Source of the DNA: Arthrobacter zhangbolii
GTDB lineage: Bacteria; Actinomycetota; Actinomycetes; Actinomycetales; Micrococcaceae
Direction: 5' to 3'
DNA length: 64,000 nucleotides
NCBI RefSeq assembly: GCF_022869865.1
Contig: NZ_CP094984.1
Location: 620,001-684,000, forward strand
Below are positions 8,657-15,803 of this stretch, one piece after another. The position numbers were made by a program, and so were the translations under genes. The number at the start of each line of letters is the position of its first letter. Within the stretch, counting starts at the first letter, position 1. The notes under the pieces are model-generated. The model saw only the letters and a list, made by a program, of their open reading frames with translations. It was not told where the DNA came from and did no database searches.

Positions 8657-9645
8657 TAGTTTTTCTCCAATGCAGTGTTTAGATGGGCGTCCGCGGTGCC
8701 GGTGCGGTGCCTGGTAACGGTGATCTGCTGCAGCAGACTGCGGTGCTCGGCGGAGATTTCGCCTGCTGCCGGCATCAGCACAGCTGCCGCGGACCAAGCG
8801 GCCGCCGTGCGCAGCATCTGCTCCAGGTCCCGGTTCCCGGACGCCAGATGGACGGCGAGGGCGGCCACGGCTGCGTCGCCGGCGCCGGTTGGATTGCCGG
8901 GCAGGCTGCGGCCCAGCTGCGCGTGCAGGTAGGACTCGGGATCTGCCGCGGAAAAGGCCAGCAATCCGGCCTCACCGCAGCTGAGGAAAACGGTCTCCGC
9001 GCCGGCCCTGAGAAGCCGGAGCACGCCCTGGTGCGGATCATCCTCGCCGGTGGCCTCGCGCAGCTCGTGATGGTTGGGCTTCAGGGCGAAGACCCCGGCC
9101 TCAGCCGCGCGGATCAAGTCCGGCCCCGAGGTGTCGATGATGCAGGGGATGCCGTATCCGGCGGCTGCCCGCACGAGACCGGGATAAAACCCGGGGGGAG
9201 CCTGGGGCGGCAGGCTGCCCGAGCCCACCAGAACGCCGGCGCGGGGGAGCAGCTGCCCGATGTGAACGCTCAGGTCCTGCCATTCACCGCCCTCTAGCGG
9301 GTAACCGGTTTCATTGAAGATGCTGGTGATGCCGGCGCTTTCGTCGACAAACGCCATGCTCCGCCTGGTCGGCGCCGCCACGGGAACGAGATGGTGCGGA
9401 ATACCGGCATGCTCAAGGTCCTCGCGGTAGCGGGCACCGGAAGAGCCGCCGCTGGTGGCAACGGCGAGCGTCCGGGCGCCCAGTTGGTGGGCCACCCGGG
9501 CCACGTTCATTCCCTTGCCTCCGGCGCGGACGGCTGGCGGCGGCACCCGATGGCTGGAACCGGGAACAAGCGCCGGCACGGCATAGGTCTCATCCAGCGC
9601 CGGATTGGCCGTGACGGTCAGCACCGTACGGACGGCCGGGTTCAC
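8656..9645 (-). CDS. PfkB-family hexose-phosphate kinase (tagatose-6-P or fructose-1-P kinase type)
   Basis: A 329-residue ribokinase-superfamily sugar kinase of the 1-phosphofructokinase/LacC branch. It has the N-terminal TANPALDETY strand, the substrate motif RAGGKGMNVARV and the catalytic anion-hole motif NPTGAGDAAVA. In this operon it probably makes tagatose-1,6-bisphosphate for the downstream aldolase. The start is taken as GTG at 9645, which shares GTGA with the ROK stop. Residues upstream of it in the longer frame are shadow sequence from the ROK gene. Its own stop overlaps the aldolase ATG by one base, so translation is coupled on both sides. Confidence 0.88.
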   Translation of the reverse strand: MNPAVRTVLTVTANPALDETYAVPALVPGSSHRVPPPAVRAGGKGMNVARVAHQLGARTLAVATSGGSSGARYREDLEHAGIPHHLVPVAAPTRRSMAFVDESAGITSIFNETGYPLEGGEWQDLSVHIGQLLPRAGVLVGSGSLPPQAPPGFYPGLVRAAAGYGIPCIIDTSGPDLIRAAEAGVFALKPNHHELREATGEDDPHQGVLRLLRAGAETVFLSCGEAGLLAFSAADPESYLHAQLGRSLPGNPTGAGDAAVAALAVHLASGNRDLEQMLRTAAAWSAAAVLMPAAGEISAEHRSLLQQITVTRHRTGTADAHLNTALEKN

Positions 9646-10586
9646 AGCGGTTGTCCGGTCAGGCCGCGCGCGTGCAGGGCAGCGCCCATGAGCCCGGCAT
9701 CCTGGCCGAGGACGGAAACCCGGATCCCTGGCCGGCGGTGGAAGGAGAGCCGGCTGTCGACGGCGCGGCGCAGCGGCCCGGTCAGGTCGCTGCCGGCCTG
9801 GGAGAGGCCGCCGCCGAGAATGACGGCTTCGGTGCCCAATACCGCGGCCAGGTGGCAGATGCCATCGGCCAGGCCCTCCACCGCGTCTGCCCAGACTCCT
9901 GCTGCGTCGGCGTCGCCGTTGTGTGCGGCGTGCAGCACCTCTTTTGCCCCGGCGGCGGCCCTGCCGGTGCGTTCCGTATACCGGCGGACTATGGCCCCGG
10001 CGGAGCCCACCGTTTCGAGGCAGCCGTGGGCACCGCAGGCGCACAGAGTGCCCGTGGGAACGGCGGCATGGCCGATTTCCCCGGCATAGCCGCCGCCCCG
10101 CACCCGCCGTCCGTCACAGAACACGGCTCCGGCAATGCCGGTGCCGATGATCAGCACCACCGCGTCGCGCAGTCCCTGGCCGGCGCCGAGGCGCATTTCG
10201 GCCTCGCCGGCCAGTCCGACGTCGTGCCCGAAAGCTACGGGCAGCCCGGTCTCCTCCCGGAGCCGCTGGGCGAAGGGGTAATCCCGCCACCCCAGGTTCG
10301 CCGAAAAAAGGCCGGTTCCGGTGCCCTCATCCACCAGTCCGGGTACCACCAGTCCCAAAGCCTGCACGGACACCTGCGGATAGTCCCGGGTGTACCGCTG
10401 GGCCAGGGCGGCAACCTCCTTCACCACCGCGTCGCCGGGGCGGGCCGGATCGCGAGGCGTCGGCATCCGCAGGAGGGAGTGGAACTTTCCGCTCCCGTCC
10501 TGCAGGGCTGCCTTCATATCGGTTCCACCCACGTCAAAGGCGAGGACAGACCCGCCGGCGGGGGAGGAGGCTGCCGGTGCGCTCAT
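9642..10586 (-). CDS. ROK-family sugar kinase
   Basis: A 314-residue ROK kinase, which ATP-phosphorylates a hexose or (N-acetyl)hexosamine at C6. It has the phosphate-1 motif AFDVGGTDMKAAL, the catalytic loop GHDVGLAGEAE, IIGTGIAGAV, and the zinc-site motif CACGAHGCLE of ROK enzymes. In this locus it should phosphorylate the sugar imported by the divergent ABC transporter. Start ATG 10586 overlaps the SIS gene stop (ATGA). The locus lacks a PTS component, so kinase-dependent trapping after ABC uptake makes sense. Whether it prefers acetylated or free amino sugars cannot be read from sequence. Confidence 0.9.
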   Translation of the reverse strand: MSAPAASSPAGGSVLAFDVGGTDMKAALQDGSGKFHSLLRMPTPRDPARPGDAVVKEVAALAQRYTRDYPQVSVQALGLVVPGLVDEGTGTGLFSANLGWRDYPFAQRLREETGLPVAFGHDVGLAGEAEMRLGAGQGLRDAVVLIIGTGIAGAVFCDGRRVRGGGYAGEIGHAAVPTGTLCACGAHGCLETVGSAGAIVRRYTERTGRAAAGAKEVLHAAHNGDADAAGVWADAVEGLADGICHLAAVLGTEAVILGGGLSQAGSDLTGPLRRAVDSRLSFHRRPGIRVSVLGQDAGLMGAALHARGLTGQPL

Positions 10587-11524
10587 GTGCCCGGCTGGCC
10601 TTCCAAGATGACGGAACGGGTCAGGCTGCGCGGGCGGTCGGGATCGAGCCCGCGGCCCACGGCACGTTCCAGGGTGAGCTTGTGGATGCGGACCAGCTCG
10701 GCAAGGGGATGGCGGGTGGAATGCTCGAACCGTGCGCCCGCCTGTCCGACGTCGCAGCGCAGGCCCTCGGGTTCCTCTCCCAGCAGCCAGGTCACCCGGC
10801 CGGGCGCGGCAATCGCGATCGGGCCGTGCCGGTATTCCATTGCGGGGTAGGACTCGGTCCAGCCCTGTACCGCTTCACGCATTTTCAACGCAGCTTCGTG
10901 GGCCAGGCCAACGGTCCACCCGCGGCCAAGGAAGCTGAACTGCTCGGCGTCCAGCAGTTCCTCCGGGACAGGTTCAGCCAGCACAGCGCGTGCGTCTTCG
11001 ACCGCAGGCGCCAGGTCCGTACCGAGGGAGGTCAGAAGATAGGCCAGCGCCGCGGTGGCGAACCGGGTCTGGACCACCGAGGACTCATCTGCGTAGGGCA
11101 GGGCAACCACGGATCCGGCCAGTTGGGCTGCCGGCGAATCCAGGTCCCCGAGCAGCACTGTGGTGGGGACTGCGTTGTCCAGTTCGGCGAGGAGGCTTAG
11201 TACCTCGGTGGTGGTGCCGGAACGGGTGATCGCTACGACGGCGTCATATCCGCGGCGGGTAACCGCCGATGCCTCGGAGGCAGCGAAGGCATCGGTTTCG
11301 CCGAGGCCGGCTTCCTCCCGGGCCGCCGCGTAGGACTGGGCCATGAACCAGGACGTGCCGCAGCCGACAACGGCTACGCGCTTGCCCGCGGCAGGCAGGA
11401 GCCTCTCCGCACGCGCCTGTCCAATTGCACGCTCCCAGACATCCGGCTGCGAGAACAGCTCCTCGCGCATCCACTGGCCGGGCGCCGAGGCGGCGGGTGC
11501 TGCGTCGGTGAAGGAAATTGGCAT
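10583..11524 (-). CDS. SIS-domain amino-sugar phosphate isomerase/deaminase (AgaS/GlmS-C type)
   Basis: A 313-residue double-SIS protein. The first SIS domain has VVGCGTSWFMAQSYA and AITRSGTTTEVLSLL (phosphosugar loops). The second has FLGRGWTVGLAHEAALKM and the ESYPAMEYRHGP motif shared with GlmS isomerase domains. The glutaminase domain of GlmS is absent, so it is a stand-alone deaminase/isomerase, most likely a galactosamine-6-phosphate deaminase (AgaS role). ATG 11524 is preceded by AGGAGC; an extension to 11563 has no Shine-Dalgarno. It is the promoter-proximal gene of the leftward operon. Confidence 0.85.
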   Translation of the reverse strand: MPISFTDAAPAASAPGQWMREELFSQPDVWERAIGQARAERLLPAAGKRVAVVGCGTSWFMAQSYAAAREEAGLGETDAFAASEASAVTRRGYDAVVAITRSGTTTEVLSLLAELDNAVPTTVLLGDLDSPAAQLAGSVVALPYADESSVVQTRFATAALAYLLTSLGTDLAPAVEDARAVLAEPVPEELLDAEQFSFLGRGWTVGLAHEAALKMREAVQGWTESYPAMEYRHGPIAIAAPGRVTWLLGEEPEGLRCDVGQAGARFEHSTRHPLAELVRIHKLTLERAVGRGLDPDRPRSLTRSVILEGQPGT

Positions 11525-11560
11525 GTAGGTGCTCCTGTGTGCAGCGGGCCGGCTTTCCGG

Positions 11561-11593
11561 CAATCAATGTTGCTCAATGATGGACATTGATTG
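11561..11593. promoter_or_regulatory. Inverted repeat, probable DeoR operator (leftward side)
   Basis: Perfect 10-bp arms CAATCAATGT (11561-11570) and ACATTGATTG (11584-11593) are separated by 13 bases that contain a third CAATGA. The right part, TGATGGACATTGATT (11578-11592), recurs with two changes at 11752-11766. It lies about 40-70 bases before the SIS start. Confidence 0.6.
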
Positions 11594-11709
11594 CTTAGCT
11601 TGTCTAGTGATCATGAAAAACCATGGAGGCTCCGATCATTTTTGACCCCGGTTTTGCCGGAATGGCGGCATTTTCCCGAGAAACAGCGAGAAATCTGCAG
11701 AAAAAGGTC

Positions 11710-11738
11710 TTGACGGCGACGCATCCTCGGGTAAGTAT
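11710..11738 (+). promoter_or_regulatory. Probable promoter of the ABC sugar importer
   Basis: TTGACG at 11710-11715 is followed 16-17 bases later by TAAGTAT (11732-11738). This gives a transcript of roughly 140 untranslated bases before the lipoprotein gene. The second 15-base box starts just downstream and would overlap the initially transcribed region. Confidence 0.5.
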
Positions 11739-11751
11739 TCTCTCAACTGAC

Positions 11752-11766
11752 TGATGAACACTGATT
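11752..11766. promoter_or_regulatory. Second copy of the 15-base operator-like box
   Basis: TGATGAACACTGATT matches TGATGGACATTGATT at 11578-11592 at 13 of 15 positions. It sits immediately downstream of the predicted importer promoter, a repressor-like position. Confidence 0.5.
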
Positions 11767-11884
11767 ACAGACAACTCCTATTTATCAGATTCCGTCATAG
11801 CTAACGGTCATCCGGTCGTTTACCGCCGGCAGTAGCTGGCACCGTTTCGCGGTCCCACGGCCGTGACTATTGAAAGAGGATTCA

Positions 11885-13117
11885 ATGAAGAGCAAAGTTC
11901 GCATCGGCCTGGTGGCCCTGGCCGCCACCGGCGCCCTCGCGGTTTCCTCCTGTGGGTTCGGTGGCGGCGGTTCCGGTGAAGGGGATGCCAGCTCCCTGGA
12001 CCTGCTTGTTCCCAGCTATTCGGACGGAACCAAGGCCCTTTGGGAAGGCGTCATCGAGGACTTCCAGGCCGAGAACGAGGGAATCAAGGTAAACCTGCAG
12101 GTGGAATCGTGGGAGAACCTCGAGTCCGTCCTGCAGACCAAGATCCAGGCCGGCGAGGCCCCGGATATCTACAACGGCGGTGCCTTCTCGGCCTTTGCGG
12201 ACGAGGGACTGCTGTATCCGGCAGAAGACATTGCGTCCGAGGAGACCATCAGCGATTTCCAGGAGTCCTTCGCTGAGAATGAGGCCCTCGACGGCACGCA
12301 GTACGGCCTGCCGCTGATCGCCTCGGTCCGTGCGCTGTTCTACAACCAGGACCTTTTTGACGCCGCAGGTGTATCGGCACCTCCCACCACCTGGGATGAG
12401 CTGCATGCTGCCGCGAAGAAAATCTCGGATACAGGCACCCCCGGCTACGGCATGCCCCTGGGCTCTGAAGAGGCGCAGGGCGAAAGCCTGATCTGGTTCG
12501 CCGGTAACGGAGGCGGCTTCGGCAGCGAATCCGAGATCACTGTCAACTCGCCGGAGAACCTCGAAGCCGCCGAGTTCATGAAGAAGATGATTTCCGACGG
12601 CGTGACGCAGCCGGATCCGGGAGCAACCCAGCGCACGCCCATGATCAATGTCTTCGCCCAGGGACAGATCGGCATGGTCTACGCCCTGCCGCAGACGGTG
12701 GGCCAGATTGAGGAAGAGAATCCCGAGCTCAACTACGGAGTGACCACGGTCCCCACCAAGAGCGGTGAGCCTGCAACGCTTGGCGTTGCCGACCGGCTGA
12801 TGGCCTTCAAGAACGATGAGGACAAGCAGGAAGCCATCACGGCCTTCATGGACTTCTTCTACTCGGAGGACAACTACGTGGACTGGGTGCAGACCGAGGG
12901 TTTCCTGCCCACCACGAAGAGCGGTTCCGAAGCCATGGCCAGTAACGAGGACCTCGCACCGTTCCTGGACATGCTGCCCAGCGCAAAGTTCTACCCCACC
13001 ACCAACCCTGCCTGGAACAGCACGGACGGCGCCTTCAAGTCCCTGATGGGCCAGCTTGAAGACCAGGATGCAAAGACCGTCCTGGATCAGATCCAGTCCA
13101 AGGCAGACGCAGCCTGA
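11885..13117 (+). CDS. ABC sugar-binding lipoprotein (CUT1 type)
   Basis: A 410-residue extracellular solute-binding protein family 1. The lipoprotein signal is clear: MKSKVR, a hydrophobic stretch, then AVSSCGFGGGGS with the lipidated Cys in the VSSC lipobox and a Gly/Ser linker. The mature part has typical CUT1 features (a VESWENLESVLQTKI helix, EAPDIYNGGAFSAFA, FMDFFYSEDNYVDWV). ATG 11885 follows GAAAGAGGA; an in-frame ATG at 11870 is upstream of the Shine-Dalgarno. It probably captures an amino sugar or oligosaccharide for the divergent catabolic operon. No ATPase gene is linked, so a shared MsmK/UgpC-type ATPase is inferred. Confidence 0.92.
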   Translation: MKSKVRIGLVALAATGALAVSSCGFGGGGSGEGDASSLDLLVPSYSDGTKALWEGVIEDFQAENEGIKVNLQVESWENLESVLQTKIQAGEAPDIYNGGAFSAFADEGLLYPAEDIASEETISDFQESFAENEALDGTQYGLPLIASVRALFYNQDLFDAAGVSAPPTTWDELHAAAKKISDTGTPGYGMPLGSEEAQGESLIWFAGNGGGFGSESEITVNSPENLEAAEFMKKMISDGVTQPDPGATQRTPMINVFAQGQIGMVYALPQTVGQIEEENPELNYGVTTVPTKSGEPATLGVADRLMAFKNDEDKQEAITAFMDFFYSEDNYVDWVQTEGFLPTTKSGSEAMASNEDLAPFLDMLPSAKFYPTTNPAWNSTDGAFKSLMGQLEDQDAKTVLDQIQSKADAA

Positions 13118-13129
13118 CCCCGGCCCGAA

Positions 13130-13162
13130 GGGGCCGCCGCTCCGGTTCGAAGCGGCGGCCCC
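13130..13162 (+). terminator. Intercistronic hairpin between binding protein and permease genes
   Basis: Perfect 12-bp arms (13130-13141 and 13151-13162) with a 9-base loop lie 13 bases after the lipoprotein stop, with no U-tract. This is the classic position of a partial terminator or mRNA-stabilising stem that lets binding protein exceed permease. Confidence 0.65.
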
Positions 13163-13188
13163 TTCCTGTTCCAGAACGGTTTCACATT

Positions 13189-14109
13189 ATGAGCAGCACA
13201 CTTCGGCATCCGGGAGTGCGGGCCGGCAGGCCGCGGGGCAGCGAAAGCATCTGGGCCGCCCTGCCCTGGATCGGCCCGGTCCTGGTCCTAATCTTCGGCA
13301 TCGTCATCTTTCCCGCCGGCTACATGATCTACAGCTCCACCAGGCGCATCAGCCAGGCGGGAACGAACGTGGAGGGTGTGGGCCTGGCGAACTTCCAGAC
13401 AGTGTTCACGGATCCCAACCTGCCGCGGATCCTGCTCAACACCGTGGTCTGGGTTGCCGTGGTGGTGACCCTGACGGTCATCATCTCCCTGGCGCTGGCA
13501 AACTTCCTGAACAAGCCCTTCCCCGGCAGGACCCTGGTCCGGATGGCGGTGGTGGTTCCCTGGGCTGCCAGCGTGGTCATGACCACCACGGTGTTCTATT
13601 ACGGATTGGACCGGGACTACGGCATCATCAACAAGTTCATGGTCGACATTGGGCTGATGGATGCCGCCTACGGGTTCACTAAAAACACGACCACCGCCCT
13701 GGCCGCGGCCATTATTGTCGGTGTGTTTGTCTCCCTCCCGTTCACCACCTATACCCTGCTGGCCGGAATGCAGGCGGTTCCCGGAGATGCACTGGAGGCC
13801 GCCAAGATGGACGGTGCCGGTCCGGTCCGCACCTACTTCAGTGTGGTGCTGCCCCAGCTGCGCGGCGCGCTCGCCGTCGCCGTACTGATCAACATCATCA
13901 ACGTCTTCAATAACCTGCCCATCCTGAGGATCATGACCGGATCCATTCCGGGCTACAGTGCCGACACCCTAATGACCTACATCTTCAAGGTGCTGCAGTT
14001 TGACCGGCGCCTGGATGTGGCGAGCGCGCTCAGCGTGGTTAACTTCGCCGTCGTCCTGGTGATCGTGGCGGTCTACGTGAAGATCGTCAAACCTATGAAG
14101 GAGGTCTGA
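13189..14109 (+). CDS. ABC sugar transporter permease 1 (MalF-like)
   Basis: A 306-residue CUT1 inner-membrane permease with six predicted helices; the first is around WIGPVLVLIFGIVIFPAGYM. The cytoplasmic EAA loop reads EAAKMDGAGPVRTYFSVVLP and docks the ATPase in this family. It lies after the intercistronic hairpin and one base before the second permease gene's start, so the pair is surely co-translated. Substrate is inferred from context only (amino sugar or derived oligosaccharide). Confidence 0.92.
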   Translation: MSSTLRHPGVRAGRPRGSESIWAALPWIGPVLVLIFGIVIFPAGYMIYSSTRRISQAGTNVEGVGLANFQTVFTDPNLPRILLNTVVWVAVVVTLTVIISLALANFLNKPFPGRTLVRMAVVVPWAASVVMTTTVFYYGLDRDYGIINKFMVDIGLMDAAYGFTKNTTTALAAAIIVGVFVSLPFTTYTLLAGMQAVPGDALEAAKMDGAGPVRTYFSVVLPQLRGALAVAVLINIINVFNNLPILRIMTGSIPGYSADTLMTYIFKVLQFDRRLDVASALSVVNFAVVLVIVAVYVKIVKPMKEV

Positions 14110-14110
14110 A

Positions 14111-15019
14111 ATGGCCGTGACAGCCCCCGCAGTTCCCCCGGTTGCCGCACCGGTACATCCCCGCCGGAAGCGGTACGGGACTGACAACGTCAGCGGCCGC
14201 CGCATGTGGGGACGGACCGCCATCGGCGCTGTTATCGCACTTGTTTTCCTGACCCCGTACCTGATCATGCTGGTGGGCTCCCTGAAGACACGCTCGGAAA
14301 TCCTCTCGGTTCCGCCCGAGTACCTGCCGCAGGACGGCCTTCAGCTGGGGAACTACCAGTCCATGTGGGATACCCCGGAAACCCCGCTGACCTACAACCT
14401 GCTCTCCACGATCATCATCGCGGTATTCGCTACCTTGCTGGTGCTGCTGGTGGCCACCCCCGCCGCGTACTACACCGCGCGTTTCCGCTTTCCCGGGAGG
14501 ATGGTCTTCCTCTTCCTGGTGATCGTGACCCAGATGCTTCAGCCGGCCGTTCTGACCGCCGGGCTGTTCCGGCAGATGCTCTGGCTGGACCTTAATGACA
14601 CCTGGGTTGCGATGATCCTGATCAACGCCGCCTTCAATCTCTCCTTCGCGCTCTGGATCATGCACAGCTTCTTCGCGGCCATCCCAAAGGAAATTGACGA
14701 GGCAGCGCAGATCGACGGCGCGGGACGCCTGAAGGTACTCTTCCGGATCAACCTGCCGTTGGTCTGGCCGGGCATTGTTACTGCCGTGATTTTCACCTTT
14801 GTTTCGTCCTGGAATGAATTCGCCGCCAGCCTGGTGATTATGTCGACCGCGGAGAACCAGCCGCTCTCCGTTGCGCTGACCAAATTCATCGGCCAGTACG
14901 CCACCAGCTGGCAGTATGTCTTCGGCGTCTCCATCGTGGCCATTGTGCCGGTGATTATTCTCTTTGCCGTGATCGAGAAACGCCTCATCGGCGGGCTGAC
15001 CGCCGGGGCCGTCAAGTAG
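14111..15019 (+). CDS. ABC sugar transporter permease 2 (MalG-like)
   Basis: A 302-residue CUT1 permease, partner of the preceding gene. Six membrane spans, with the EAA loop DEAAQIDGAGRLKVLFRINLP and a C-terminal span before the terminal LIGGLTAGAVK, a common MalG-family ending. The ATG follows AAGGAGG at the end of the upstream gene (14098-14104). No nucleotide-binding subunit gene follows; the next feature is a tRNA on the other strand. Confidence 0.92.
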   Translation: MAVTAPAVPPVAAPVHPRRKRYGTDNVSGRRMWGRTAIGAVIALVFLTPYLIMLVGSLKTRSEILSVPPEYLPQDGLQLGNYQSMWDTPETPLTYNLLSTIIIAVFATLLVLLVATPAAYYTARFRFPGRMVFLFLVIVTQMLQPAVLTAGLFRQMLWLDLNDTWVAMILINAAFNLSFALWIMHSFFAAIPKEIDEAAQIDGAGRLKVLFRINLPLVWPGIVTAVIFTFVSSWNEFAASLVIMSTAENQPLSVALTKFIGQYATSWQYVFGVSIVAIVPVIILFAVIEKRLIGGLTAGAVK

Positions 15020-15060
15020 ACGGAAGATCGTTCAGGGCGTGGGGTCCTTAAAAGAAAAAG

Positions 15061-15134
15061 TGCCCCCGGCCGGAATCGAACCGACGACCTGCCCTTTAGG
15101 AGAGGGCCGCTCTATCCTACTGAGCTACGGAGGC
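15061..15134 (-). tRNA. tRNA-Arg (anticodon CCU)
   Basis: The minus strand folds as a canonical 74-base cloverleaf. Acceptor GCCTCCG pairs with CGGGGGC and discriminator A. The D-arm has GCTC...GAGC. The anticodon stem GCCCT/AGGGC encloses CTCCTAA, so the anticodon is CCT (reads AGG). The T-arm has loop TTCGAAT. CCA is not encoded. A CTTTTTCTTTTA run directly after the 3' end on the minus strand may help termination. There is no integrase or duplicated 3' end nearby, so the site looks unoccupied. Confidence 0.95.
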
Positions 15135-15166
15135 AAACCGCCGGGTTCCGGCGGAGCGGTACCAGC

Positions 15167-15721
15167 TTACCCGTTTCTTTCCGTACGTGTTTGCAGCTGA
15201 TCCGGTGTGCCATTGGCTGCGCCGCCGGTCGCGTCACCTGAGGGCGGCTGTCCGGTGTCGGGGCGCAGCTCGTTCACGTACCGCTGATAGCTATCCCGAA
15301 TGCCCTGCATAAACCCCAGGACAGTGCGAAGTTCCGCGTCCGAATACCGGGACATCACCTCGTCATTCAGCGCGCCGAGCGGCCCGAAGTAGGCTCCGGC
15401 AAGCTGCATGGCGAGCGGTTCAAAATGCAGGGTCACCTTCCGCCTGTCAGCGTGGGTGCGGTTGCGGTGGATGTGCCCGATCCGCTCCAGCCTGTCGATG
15501 ACGGCGGTGGTGGCGCCGGACGAGGTGCCGAGCCGGGCGCTGAGCTGGCCGGCGGTCAGTGCCTCATGCCGCATCTCCGCCTCCATGATCAGTACCAGCG
15601 CGCGCATATCGGTGGTGTTCAGCCCGTGGGCGTGCGCGAAGGCATCAGCGACCCGCTGCCCGTCCAGGGTGATGCCGCGCAGCGCGTCGACGAGATCCCG
15701 TCGTAGCTCCTGATCTTCCAC
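15167..15721 (-). CDS. MarR-family repressor divergent from the MMPL exporter
   Basis: About 184 residues. The winged-helix core includes LTAGQLSARLGTSSGATTAVIDRLERIGHI and the wing RTHADRRKVTLHF, typical of MarR proteins. The start is assigned to GTG 15721. A minus-strand TACTAT box (15728-15733) lies 6 bases before it, implying a leaderless mRNA; the longer frame is antisense to the MMPL gene. It should repress itself and the divergent exporter through the inverted repeats at 15745-15785. A disordered C-terminal tail (about 25 residues) is rich in Gly, Thr and Pro. Confidence 0.85.
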   Translation of the reverse strand: MEDQELRRDLVDALRGITLDGQRVADAFAHAHGLNTTDMRALVLIMEAEMRHEALTAGQLSARLGTSSGATTAVIDRLERIGHIHRNRTHADRRKVTLHFEPLAMQLAGAYFGPLGALNDEVMSRYSDAELRTVLGFMQGIRDSYQRYVNELRPDTGQPPSGDATGGAANGTPDQLQTRTERNG

Positions 15722-15741
15722 AGCCCAATAGTAACTTGGAA

Positions 15742-15785
15742 TTGAAGTATCTCCATATCTGAGATACTTTCGGATAGAGATACTT
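15742..15785 (+). promoter_or_regulatory. MMPL promoter overlapped by a MarR-type operator with three half-sites
   Basis: A promoter TTGAAG (15742-15747), 17 bases, TACTTT (15765-15770) reads toward the exporter. AAGTATCTC (15745-15753) and GAGATACTT (15761-15769) form a perfect inverted repeat. A third half-site GAGATACTT sits at 15777-15785. Half-site starts are spaced 16 bases apart. Confidence 0.65.
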
Positions 15786-15803
15786 ACGTCACGGGAGAAG
15801 CAC

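Larger units (their letters stand above)
11525..11884. other. 360-base divergent control region of the amino-sugar locus
   Basis: I see no gene here. The region is AT-richer than its surroundings and holds one rightward promoter, a 10-bp inverted repeat, and two copies of a 15-base box, each listed separately. It separates the leftward catabolic operon from the rightward ABC importer. Confidence 0.7.

Noticed and set aside
15061-15134. tRNA-Arg as an integration site for a mobile island
   Set aside because: No integrase, no second copy of the tRNA 3' end, and both flanks are ordinary chromosomal genes.
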